Assembly (NCBI GenBank): GCA_022447335.1 | Contig: JAKVCF010000088.1 | Coordinates: 1-9,718 of the forward strand | Source: Planctomycetota bacterium | GTDB taxonomy: Bacteria > Planctomycetota > UBA1135 | Direction: 5' to 3' | Length of the DNA stretch: 9,718 bases | In this document: one piece after another, positions 1 to 5,884 of the stretch | Position numbering within the stretch: position 1 is the stretch's first letter | How the letters are laid out: every line of letters begins with the position of its first letter | The notes under the pieces: generated by a model | Told to the model about the DNA's origin: nothing | What the model saw: the letters and a program-made list of their open reading frames with translations, nothing else | The model's database searches: none | Made by a program: the position numbers and the translations under genes

Positions 1-83
1 GCCTGGTGCTTGAGGTGCTAATTCAGCAAGTCCGGGCCGTGGACGAGCCCCTCAGGCGGGTTTCTGAGAATACAATCTCCTAA
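1..83 (+). CDS. C-terminal tail of an unidentified protein (partial)
   Basis: Reading frame 3 is open from the left edge to a TAA at 81-83, giving about 26 residues that begin LVLEVLIQQV and end SENTIS. The other two plus-strand frames hit stops within the first 25 bases. The piece mixes hydrophobic and charged residues and looks like a helical C-terminus, but it is too short to assign to a family. It would be transcribed in the same direction as the genes that follow. A chance open frame of this length cannot be excluded. Confidence 0.35.
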   Translation, partial: LVLEVLIQQVRAVDEPLRRVSENTIS

Positions 84-154
84 GCGGGCACCCTGCCCTG
101 GAAGCTCTTGGAAAAAGGGGGAAAGCGCTCGTCACCGGAGGTCGATAGCACTCC

Positions 155-160
155 GGGAGA
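155..160 (+). promoter_or_regulatory. Shine-Dalgarno site for the Minf_1886-family gene
   Basis: GGGAGA lies seven bases before the ATG at 168. It decides the start: the same frame could also open at a TTG at 108, but that would add 20 poorly conserved-looking residues and has no comparable ribosome-binding site. Confidence 0.6.
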
Positions 161-167
161 TTTAGTC

Positions 168-560
168 ATGGACGATTCCAAGCTGCGCCCGGTTATCCGC
201 GAAATCCGCCGACTGCATGAACGTCGGTACGCCGAGGCGGCCTATTTCTTTGTGTTAGAGGCCCTGGACTACACGATCTTCAAGCAGCGCACCCATGATC
301 GGGAGCCTGGCCGGCATATCAGCTGCGCCGACCTTCTGGATGGAATCCGTGAATACGCAGGGGTCGAGTTCGGCCCACTAGCTCTTTATGCCTTCCACAG
401 TTGGGGCGTGTGGCGAACCGAAGACTTCGGCGAGCTCGTTTTCCAAATGTGCGACGGTGGCCTGCTAAACGCGCGCGAAACGGATACTCCTGAGGCCTTC
501 GCGGACGGCTTCGACTTTGAGCGAGCCTTCCGCAGCGCTGACTCTGCCCAAGAGGCGTAG
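168..560 (+). CDS. Minf_1886 family protein, function unknown
   Basis: A 130-residue protein of a small family known to me as Minf_1886 or the conserved Verrucomicrobia/Planctomycetes hypothetical family. Recognisable family segments are RYAEAAYFFVLEALDYT (about residues 20-36), HISCADLLDGIREYAGVEFG (50-69), then the WGVWRTEDFGELVFQMCDGGLL region (79-100) and a C-terminal FDFERAF. Length fits the family. There is no signal peptide, no membrane segment and no obvious catalytic motif; it looks like a soluble, mainly helical cytoplasmic protein. The ATG at 168 is chosen over a TTG at 108 because of its Shine-Dalgarno sequence and because conserved sequence begins shortly after it. It sits 32 bases before the AI-2E-type transporter gene. 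Its biochemical role is not known, and I do not infer one from the neighbours. Confidence 0.85.
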   Translation: MDDSKLRPVIREIRRLHERRYAEAAYFFVLEALDYTIFKQRTHDREPGRHISCADLLDGIREYAGVEFGPLALYAFHSWGVWRTEDFGELVFQMCDGGLLNARETDTPEAFADGFDFERAFRSADSAQEA

Positions 561-576
561 AGCCGCTTGCCCCTCG

Positions 577-591
577 CCGCTACCTTAGCGG
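577..591 (+). promoter_or_regulatory. Perfect 6-bp hairpin just before the transporter start codon
   Basis: CCGCTA (577-582) and TAGCGG (586-591) are perfect inverted copies around a three-base CCT loop. The hairpin ends one base before the ATG at 593. It occupies the place where a Shine-Dalgarno sequence would be expected, and none is visible. It could act as a weak terminator remnant for the upstream gene, as a translation-modulating structure, or be chance. There is no T-run after it, so an intrinsic terminator is unlikely. Confidence 0.4.
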
Positions 592-592
592 A

Positions 593-1684
593 ATGAACTG
601 GCTCCACCTGCTGCGCCTCGGCATCGTTGGCCTGGTCTTCTTTGTTGGGTGGCAGGCTCGCGCCGTCACGGTTCCGCTACTCATTGCCTATCTGTTAATG
701 CTGGTCTGCCTGCCTTGGCGCCAGCGCTGGCGCAAGAGAATCGGCGATGTGCCAGCAACCTTGACTTGTATTTTAGCCTTGTTGGTGGGGCCGCTGATTC
801 TTCTCTTACCAATCATCCTCGAATCGGACGAGCTCTATGAAATGGTACCAAAGCGGATTGAAACTGACGCAGAACTCGAAGCCGCAAAAGAGTGGTCTCG
901 GGCACACTTAATTGCACCTCTTGAAGAGCTGATTAAGTCCATGCCAGCAAGTGCGCAAGGCTCGCTTCAGGGGATCACCGAAGGCAAAACCCTGGAAGGA
1001 GTCGGGCCGGCAATCGCAAAAGGCATCTGGGGCTTTCTCGGCTCCCTCACCAGCTTCTTCGGTGGCATATTCGGCATCGTCAGCGCGATCGTTCTGTTAC
1101 CTATCTTCCTCTTCTACTTGCTCGAAGGCGCACCCTGGCTACCGCGAATTCGTGCCGAGCTACCCAAGAGTTGGCGCGGAAGCTTTGATCGCACTATGCC
1201 CAAAATTCAGAACCTGTTGCGCACCTACTGTCGAGCACGCCTGATGGTTGCGGCTGCCAAAGGGGCGATGGTTGCAGTCATTCTGTTCGTCTTCGGGGTA
1301 CCGGGGCCATACACCATGGGCCTGATGGTGGGCGTAGCCTCGCTCGTTCCGGTTATCGGCGCGCTAATCTCTTCCGCCGTGCTATTGGTGATCTGCGTCG
1401 CCGACCTCCAGGGGCTCGGCCTACTTCTGGCGATTGGGATCTATGCCGTCACGGAGCTAGTCGAAGGCTACGTACTGTTGCCACGCCTCGTCGGCCGTGA
1501 GCTTGGCATGTCGGACTTCGTCGTCATCCTAGCCTTGCTGGGAGGCGGCGCTCTGATGGGTCTCTTTGGCTTACTGGTTGCAATACCTGCGGTCGCGGTA
1601 GGGCAAGTACTGCTTGTCGAGTACGTTCGCCCACTGATGCGCGATCCGGTAGAGGACGAAGCCAGCCCCGCGTCGGTAGACTGA
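593..1684 (+). CDS. AI-2E family (PerM/UPF0118-type) membrane transporter
   Basis: A 363-residue inner-membrane protein of the AI-2E transporter superfamily. Hydrophobic segments occur near residues 8-42 (two), 55-76, 145-177 (one or two), 216-236, 240-300 (two or three) and 308-346, the usual hairpin-rich arrangement with a soluble region between roughly 78 and 140. The family signature near the C-terminus is clear: YVLLPRLVGRELGMS (293-307) followed by VILALLGGGALMGLFGLLVA (311-330) and IPAVAV. Length is typical (about 340-380). Family members have been linked to autoinducer-2 export or ion/proton antiport, but most are uncharacterised, so the transported substrate cannot be named here. The ATG at 593 is the only sensible start given the first membrane segment; no good ribosome-binding site precedes it. 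The stop lies seven bases before the pgeF start, so the two are probably cotranscribed. Confidence 0.9.
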   Translation: MNWLHLLRLGIVGLVFFVGWQARAVTVPLLIAYLLMLVCLPWRQRWRKRIGDVPATLTCILALLVGPLILLLPIILESDELYEMVPKRIETDAELEAAKEWSRAHLIAPLEELIKSMPASAQGSLQGITEGKTLEGVGPAIAKGIWGFLGSLTSFFGGIFGIVSAIVLLPIFLFYLLEGAPWLPRIRAELPKSWRGSFDRTMPKIQNLLRTYCRARLMVAAAKGAMVAVILFVFGVPGPYTMGLMVGVASLVPVIGALISSAVLLVICVADLQGLGLLLAIGIYAVTELVEGYVLLPRLVGRELGMSDFVVILALLGGGALMGLFGLLVAIPAVAVGQVLLVEYVRPLMRDPVEDEASPASVD

Positions 1685-1703
1685 GCTCCGCATGCGCGAG
1701 CTC
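1683..1703 (+). promoter_or_regulatory. Hairpin presenting the pgeF start codon in its loop
   Basis: GAGCTC at 1683-1688 recurs at 1698-1703; because this hexamer is its own reverse complement, the two copies can pair as a 6-bp stem. The nine-base loop (1689-1697) contains the ATG at 1692. The left arm overlaps the stop codon of the transporter gene. No Shine-Dalgarno sequence is evident, so the structure could influence start-site exposure or coupling to the upstream gene. It may also be chance. Confidence 0.35.
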
Positions 1704-2468
1704 CATTGCGAGGATCGAATCGGCCTGGCCTTCGAGGGCCTGAGTCGCGAAGGCACTGTTCGCCACGTCTTCACCACCCGGGACCGAAAGGGTGGAGGCA
1801 ACCTAAGCCTGTCAGGCAATCGGGATCGCAAAGCCGCGGTGACCGAGCGTGCCTTTTGGTCCAGCCAACTCAATCTTTCGCCCTGCGATTGGGTCGTGGG
1901 TAGCCAGGTGCATGGCGCTCAGATTGCTGTCGTCGATGATGAACACCGTGGATCCGGGGCGACTGACCCAACCTCTGCAATCCACTCGACAGACGGGCTC
2001 ATCACCCAAAAGCCTGGCTTGCCGCTGTATGTAGCGGCAGCAGACTGCGCCGCGGTGATTATTTACGCTCCCGGCCCAAAGCCAACTCTAGGGGTTTTCC
2101 ACGCAGGTTGGCGGGGCTTGGCCGCCGAGATCCTGTCACAAGGCGTTACCCAGATAGCTGAGCTCAGCGGGGGAAGCCCTAGTAGCTTCCTCGCAGGCAT
2201 TGGTCCGTGCATTGGCCTGACCCACTTCGAAGTTGGCGATGAGGTTAGTTCGGCTGCACCCGTCAGCCGGACTGTGCACTTTGGCACGAAAGCTCACGTC
2301 GACCTTGCTGGCTGGGCGCACGATCAACTACAAAACGCTGGCCTGCAGTTAGGCCAGATTGAAGCCTCGGGCCTCGATACAGCCGAACTCCCACGCCTCT
2401 TCTTCAGCCATCGCCGCGATGGCGAGGATGCTGGGCGCATGGGGCTGATCGCGGCGCTCGAGGCCTAA
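1692..2468 (+). CDS. pgeF: Laccase-domain protein PgeF/YfiH (polyphenol oxidase family, peptidoglycan editing factor)
   Basis: A 258-residue cytoplasmic protein of the DUF152/multi-copper-polyphenol-oxidase (YfiH/YlmD) family. In E. coli the family member removes mis-incorporated L-Ser from UDP-MurNAc precursors; other members act as purine nucleoside phosphorylases/adenosine deaminases. The three metal/active-site residues are visible: His74 in SQVHG, Cys119 in AAADCAAV, and His137 in FHAGWRG. Further family segments are DGLIT (101-105), GIGPCIGLTHFEVGDEV (169-185) and FFSHRRDGEDAGRM (237-250) near the C-terminus. Length is typical. The position usually holding Cys in a CT motif before FFSxRRD is Asp229 here, a modest oddity outside the catalytic trio. 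The ATG at 1692, seven bases after the previous stop, is the natural start; coupling to the upstream gene is likely. The family call is secure, the precise substrate is not. Confidence 0.9.
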   Translation: MRELHCEDRIGLAFEGLSREGTVRHVFTTRDRKGGGNLSLSGNRDRKAAVTERAFWSSQLNLSPCDWVVGSQVHGAQIAVVDDEHRGSGATDPTSAIHSTDGLITQKPGLPLYVAAADCAAVIIYAPGPKPTLGVFHAGWRGLAAEILSQGVTQIAELSGGSPSSFLAGIGPCIGLTHFEVGDEVSSAAPVSRTVHFGTKAHVDLAGWAHDQLQNAGLQLGQIEASGLDTAELPRLFFSHRRDGEDAGRMGLIAALEA

Positions 2469-2498
2469 GGCCTGAACAACGGGCACCCTTGGGGCGTT
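2461..2498. terminator. Weak stem-loops between convergent pgeF and S41 protease genes
   Basis: The only space between the two convergent genes is 2469-2497. AGGCC (2461-2465) and GGCCT (2469-2473) form a perfect 5-bp stem whose three-base loop is exactly the pgeF stop codon TAA. A second, imperfect structure spans about 2480-2498 (ACG...CGT ends, with CC/GG pairs inside and bulges), followed on the plus strand by the T-rich stretch GTTTTCTT inside the protease gene. Either could help end transcription in both directions, but neither has the clean GC stem plus T-run of a standard intrinsic terminator. Confidence 0.3.
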
Positions 2499-4822
2499 TA
2501 GCCGTTTTCTTCGCTACCGCCATCGGAAAGCTCGCTGGCAGCCGCAGTCTTTTCTTTGCCGCCGAAAGCAGCAGCGTATTCCGGCACAGCCAAAGTATCG
2601 CGCCCAGCTAGGATCATGATGCGGCGAATCGCTGCTTCAAGCTGCGGATCTTCCTGGAAGTCTCCACGGAAGCCACCGCCCGGAAAGACGCGTCCGCGCT
2701 GATCCGAGACTTCGACTGAGTTGCGAATCGCTCGGCGCACCCATTGGCGCGCCACGTCTTCATCGAGGAAAGTCTCGAGCGAAACATAAAAGTCAGCCCA
2801 ACCCTCATAACGCGAAACATCGCGACCGTCGTACTCGGCTAATTCGATTGTGCTATCGATGTCCTCGGTGATTAGATTCTCAGCGTAGTCACGGAAGGCG
2901 CCCTTCTCAATCAAACGATCCAACTCACGCAGCACGATCGGCTCATATCGCCAAAACTCGACTGTCTCATCCGGCTGAACGCCGCCCTTTTCGGTAACAC
3001 GCCCTTCGCGATCTCGCTGTGTATGGATGGTCGAGCCATCCGGCAAGAAATAGTAGGCCACGGTCAACTTGACCCTAGGCCCGAAGTCGTACTGACCATT
3101 TTCATTGCGGTCTTCGTACTCCTCCCACTCATCCTTGATGCGATTACGATTGCCGTCCATATAACGTTCATCAGGAAGCCCAGGCAAACGACGCATGACC
3201 TGCACTGAACCCTTGCCATGCGTACGCTCACCAATTGTGGTGGCACGACCGTGCACAGACATCGCGCCTGCCACAATTTCCGATGCCGAGGCGCTGTACT
3301 CGTTAATCAGAACGGTCAACGGGATACCTTCATCGACTAGCGCCGACTTACGTGTCGCATGTCGCTCGACTTCCCCGATGCGAGCGCGAGTAGTCACAAC
3401 CAACTTGCCGCGATCTAAGAAGACGTCACAGATCGCGACAGCCTGTTCCAGCGAGCCACCTGGGTTATTGCGCAAATCCAACACGACGCCGCGCAAGTCA
3501 CCCTGCTCTTGTGCATCGCGAATCGCGCCCGCAACCAATCGGCCACAGTCAACAGTGAAGCTAATGAGCTCCAAGTAGAGCACGCCATCCGGCAGCATCT
3601 CGGCTTGCAGCACCGGCAGTTCGATCTTGCGGCGACCCAACTGGTATTCGCGCGGCTCAGCCCAGCCATCACGGAAAACCTCAAGTCCGACAGCCGTACC
3701 CGGCGGACCCTTGAGGCGCTTGATGATCTCATCATCAGGCTGATCGGCGGTCGACCAGCCATCCACCGACAGGACCTTGTCACCCGAAAGCAAGCCCGCT
3801 TCAAAGGCGGGACCCGAGTAGATCGGGCGCACGATAGTGAAAACTCCATCGGTAGTACGCACGTACGCCCCGATACCGCCATATTCCGGATTCAAGTCGA
3901 ACCAGAACTCACCGTACTCTTCGCCAGTGAAGTGCGTCGAATAGGGATCGACCACCTTCAGCATTCCATCCGCCGCAGCGGCGATCAGCTCTTCACGGCT
4001 GAACTTCTCGCCCTCCATGTGCTGGTCTCTAACCATCTCCAGAATAGTCTCGAGCATTTCGACGTCATCCGGACTTATGGCCTGCCCCTCCGCGCGCGCT
4101 TCCGCCCCTTCAATACGCGCTCGCTCAATCGCCTCCAACTTGCTTCGAAAACGCTCCCGCTGCTCTTGCTGGTCGAGCAGCGAAGCTGCGATGGCCGCTT
4201 CGGAACCAAAGCCATTTGCCATCTCTTCAAGGAGCTCGACGACATCAGCCGTCAGCACTGCTCGGGTGCGCCCCAACGCAAGAGCGCCCTGACGGCGCGT
4301 GCGCTCATCAGCTGACTCGCGCGTGCGCTGCAAGTAGCGCAGCGCAGCACGGCGATTTGCGCCGTCGCCGACCGAAGAAAGGGTCAGGCAGGCCTCACAA
4401 TAGAGCTCAGCATCGTCTTCCGGAATCAGGCCGCCGATGTAATCGACGATGCCGTCCATAACCTTTTCGTCTGCATCGAAAGTGCCCAGCTTAATGGTGG
4501 CAAGAGCCGCCAGCGAAGGTTCACGCTCTTCGTCGAGCATGCCAAGCAAAATCGGACCGCCGCGGAGATCGCCTGACTGCGTCAACAAGCGCGCGATCAG
4601 TAGTTTCTGATTGGGACTAGCCTCAGCCAATACTTCGACCGCTGCATCCTGCCAACCATCCTCGTAAAGCAGCTCAGAGCGGTCCGCAAGATTCAAAACC
4701 GCCGCAGGGCGCATATCTGCCACCTCTCCGAGCAAGTCATCGAGCGAAGCAGAGCTCTCCTGGACAAAAAGGAATAGGAGTGTCGGAAGCAGATTCGACA
4801 TGGAAGGTCTACAGTAACGCAT
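2498..4822 (-). CDS. Exported S41 C-terminal-processing-type protease with HEAT-like N-terminal region and PDZ domain
   Basis: A 774-residue serine protease of family S41 (CtpA/Prc/tail-specific type), probably exported. From the ATG at 4822: a signal peptide (basic MRYCR, hydrophobic LLPTLLFLFV, then QESSAS near residue 26); helical HEAT-like repeats at about 28-220; the S41 linker with DPYSTHF (292-298); a PDZ-like domain at about 315-395 (GIGAYV; GLLSGDKVLSVDG); and the catalytic domain at about 405-620. The catalytic pair is Ser512 in SASASEIVAG and Lys537 in GERTHGKGSVQ, 25 residues apart as in Prc and D1 protease. Just after the lysine comes an unusual insert with two EF-hand-like loops (556-582), before the strand VKLTVAYYFLPDGS. 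A further ~150 residues follow, with a low-complexity acidic tail. Starts at 4801 (ATG) or 4873 (TTG) are possible; 4822 has AAGG eight bases upstream. It stands alone on the minus strand; its substrates are unknown. Confidence 0.92.
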   Translation of the reverse strand: MRYCRPSMSNLLPTLLFLFVQESSASLDDLLGEVADMRPAAVLNLADRSELLYEDGWQDAAVEVLAEASPNQKLLIARLLTQSGDLRGGPILLGMLDEEREPSLAALATIKLGTFDADEKVMDGIVDYIGGLIPEDDAELYCEACLTLSSVGDGANRRAALRYLQRTRESADERTRRQGALALGRTRAVLTADVVELLEEMANGFGSEAAIAASLLDQQEQRERFRSKLEAIERARIEGAEARAEGQAISPDDVEMLETILEMVRDQHMEGEKFSREELIAAAADGMLKVVDPYSTHFTGEEYGEFWFDLNPEYGGIGAYVRTTDGVFTIVRPIYSGPAFEAGLLSGDKVLSVDGWSTADQPDDEIIKRLKGPPGTAVGLEVFRDGWAEPREYQLGRRKIELPVLQAEMLPDGVLYLELISFTVDCGRLVAGAIRDAQEQGDLRGVVLDLRNNPGGSLEQAVAICDVFLDRGKLVVTTRARIGEVERHATRKSALVDEGIPLTVLINEYSASASEIVAGAMSVHGRATTIGERTHGKGSVQVMRRLPGLPDERYMDGNRNRIKDEWEEYEDRNENGQYDFGPRVKLTVAYYFLPDGSTIHTQRDREGRVTEKGGVQPDETVEFWRYEPIVLRELDRLIEKGAFRDYAENLITEDIDSTIELAEYDGRDVSRYEGWADFYVSLETFLDEDVARQWVRRAIRNSVEVSDQRGRVFPGGGFRGDFQEDPQLEAAIRRIMILAGRDTLAVPEYAAAFGGKEKTAAASELSDGGSEENG
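3077..3157 (-). other. Tandem EF-hand-like (calcium-loop-like) segment within the S41 catalytic domain
   Basis: Residues 556-582 of the protease contain two loops of the form D-x-N-x-N. The first, DGNRNRIKDEWE, has Asp1, Asn3, Asn5, Asp9 and Glu12, matching the ligand spacing of an EF-hand or dockerin loop. The second, DRNENGQYDFGP, starts 15 residues later with Asp1, Asn3, Asn5, Gly6 and Asp9 but ends in Pro at position 12. In canonical CtpA-type proteases the chain passes much more directly from GKGSVQ to the TxxYYxPxG strand. Calcium binding is an inference from residue spacing only. Confidence 0.55.
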
Positions 4823-4862
4823 GGCGGCAGGCCTTGCAGCCGCCCAAGCAAGGAAGCGCCTG
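4823..4862. promoter_or_regulatory. 40-base divergent intergenic region with a GGCGGC inverted repeat
   Basis: This is the only space between the divergent protease and moaC genes. GGCGGC (4823-4828) and GCCGCC (4839-4844) form a perfect 6-bp inverted repeat with a ten-base spacer. In the protease mRNA the stem touches the ATG at 4822, and the AAGG that could serve as its Shine-Dalgarno sequence lies in the loop. For moaC, AAGGAAG at 4850-4856 precedes the ATG at 4863, with AGGA eight bases upstream. No convincing -35/-10 pair is visible here, so promoters probably lie inside the first codons of the opposite gene. Confidence 0.45.
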
Positions 4863-5351
4863 ATGGAATCCAACTCTGAACTCAGTCATCTGGACACAAA
4901 AGGCCGATCATCGATGGTCGATGTGGGGGACAAGAACGTGACTCGGCGCGAAGCCGAGGCCGAGGTCCGGGTCGTCTTCCCGAAAGAAATCTTCGGCCAA
5001 ATCTTGGCAGGCGAGCTGCCAAAAGGCGGACTGGTCGAGCCGGCCCGAATTGCCGGGATCCAGGCTACAAAGCGAACTTCGGAGCTCATACCTCTGTGCC
5101 ACCCACTCAACCTCGATATAGCTGAAATCGTCGTCGAGAAAGCGCCGGGAGGGGCGCCTGAGCTGTTAGTGCGATGTATTTGCTGCACGAGTGGGCGAAC
5201 CGGGGTGGAAATGGAAGCCATGACCGGAGCGGCCGTGGCCGCACTGACCCTTTACGACATGACCAAAGCCCTTTACAAGGGGATACGCATCGAGGGACTG
5301 CGGTTGCTTCGGAAATCCGGCGGAAAATCTGGGGAGTGGACGGCACAATAG
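4863..5351 (+). CDS. moaC: Cyclic pyranopterin monophosphate synthase MoaC
   Basis: A 162-residue cytoplasmic enzyme (E. coli MoaC has 161) that converts the MoaA product 3',8-cyclo-7,8-dihydro-GTP to cyclic pyranopterin monophosphate, an early step of molybdenum cofactor synthesis. Family motifs: MVDVGDKNVTRREA (18-31), ARIAGIQATKRT (61-72), IPLCHPL (76-82), GVEMEAMT (114-121), YDMTKALYK (131-139) and RLLRKSGGKSG (147-157). Residues matching the E. coli active site are Lys54, His80, Glu116, Asp132 and Lys135. Start at 4863 is set by the AAGGAAG Shine-Dalgarno sequence and by family length; an in-frame ATG at 4821 would add 14 residues. An odd Cys cluster, CICC, occupies 105-108 just before the TGVEMEA motif. 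No other mo- gene is in the window; it leads a cluster of acc and sugar genes after a 55-base gap. Confidence 0.96.
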   Translation: MESNSELSHLDTKGRSSMVDVGDKNVTRREAEAEVRVVFPKEIFGQILAGELPKGGLVEPARIAGIQATKRTSELIPLCHPLNLDIAEIVVEKAPGGAPELLVRCICCTSGRTGVEMEAMTGAAVAALTLYDMTKALYKGIRIEGLRLLRKSGGKSGEWTAQ

Positions 5352-5361
5352 GGATGGTTTC

Positions 5362-5375
5362 GGGCCGGACGGCCC
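5362..5375 (+). terminator. GC-rich stem-loop between moaC and accB (possible weak terminator or attenuator)
   Basis: GGGCC (5362-5366) and GGCCC (5371-5375) pair perfectly around a four-base GGAC loop, eleven bases after the moaC stop. It is followed by CTTTCCTAACCCTAAAAA, which lacks a true T-run on the plus strand. It may partially separate moaC expression from the acc genes, stabilise a processed 3' end, or have no role. The remaining ~30 bases before accB show no Shine-Dalgarno sequence. Confidence 0.3.
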
Positions 5376-5406
5376 CTTTCCTAACCCTAAAAACCCGCTT
5401 GGCCCG

Positions 5407-5883
5407 GTGGATACCGACCTCATCGAACGCCTTCTAACCCTCATGGACGAGGGTGGACTGACTGAGCTCGTCTACGAAAAAGACGACATCAAGGTGAAAC
5501 TCTCGCGTCGCCAGGATTCTGGCAGTGGGGGCAATACCTTGGTTGTGCCAGCCGCCGCTGCGACTGCAGCGCCCATGGCATCAGGCAGCCCAGCACCTAC
5601 GCCCGCACAGGCTGTCGTGCCCGCCGAAGAAGAAGAAGTCGGCGTCGAACTGTTCCGCTCTCCAATGGTCGGCACTTTTTACTCCCGCCCGAATCCTGAT
5701 TCCGACATCTTTGTGCGCACCGGCGATCAGGTCAGCGACGAATCTGTGCTCTGCATCCTTGAGGCCATGAAGGTCTTCAATGAGATACAGGCTGAGATGT
5801 CAGGGGAGATTGTCGCCTGCTTGGCCCAAGACGGCGAAGCAGTCGAGTTTGACCAACCGCTGTTCAAGATTCGCACCAATTGA
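5407..5883 (+). CDS. accB: Biotin carboxyl carrier protein of acetyl-CoA carboxylase
   Basis: A 158-residue BCCP (E. coli 156). It carries CO2 on biotin from biotin carboxylase to the carboxyltransferase for malonyl-CoA synthesis in the cytoplasm. The N-terminal part (LIERLLTLMDEGGLTELVYE, then IKVKLSR) matches AccB rather than other biotinyl proteins; an Ala/Pro-rich linker spans about 48-75; the biotinyl domain runs from SPMVGTFYSRP (85-95) to the end and keeps the extra thumb segment (NPDSDIF) typical of AccB. Biotin is expected on Lys122 in EAMKVFNEI; the residue after lysine is Val rather than the common Met. The start is a GTG at 5407; the next ATG (5443) would delete the first conserved helix. 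No clear ribosome-binding site precedes it. Stop and accC start are one base apart, so translational coupling is likely. Confidence 0.95.
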   Translation: MDTDLIERLLTLMDEGGLTELVYEKDDIKVKLSRRQDSGSGGNTLVVPAAAATAAPMASGSPAPTPAQAVVPAEEEEVGVELFRSPMVGTFYSRPNPDSDIFVRTGDQVSDESVLCILEAMKVFNEIQAEMSGEIVACLAQDGEAVEFDQPLFKIRTN

Positions 5884-5884
5884 A

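Noticed and set aside
84..167. Sigma70-type promoter and terminator between the left partial gene and the Minf_1886 gene
   Set aside because: GGGC (86-89) and GCCC (95-98) make a short 4-bp stem without a T-run, and no -35/-10 pair with suitable spacing is visible; too weak to list.
951..1244. Alternative plus-strand frame of 97 codons inside the AI-2E-type gene
   Set aside because: Ser/Ala-rich shadow frame without recognisable motifs; the membrane-protein frame covers the same bases with the family signature.
3509..4315. Long plus-strand open frame of 268 codons opposite the S41 protease gene
   Set aside because: It is a complementary-strand shadow: the minus-strand frame encodes an unmistakable PDZ/S41 protease across the same bases, while the plus-strand translation shows no domain or motif.
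4801..4862. Molybdenum-cofactor riboswitch upstream of moaC
   Set aside because: The region is far too short for the known Moco aptamer and shows only one simple 6-bp inverted repeat.
5780..5884. Upstream extension of accC by 35 codons overlapping accB
   Set aside because: The extra residues are accB sequence read in another frame; the conserved AccC N-terminus begins at 5885 and gives exactly the E. coli length.
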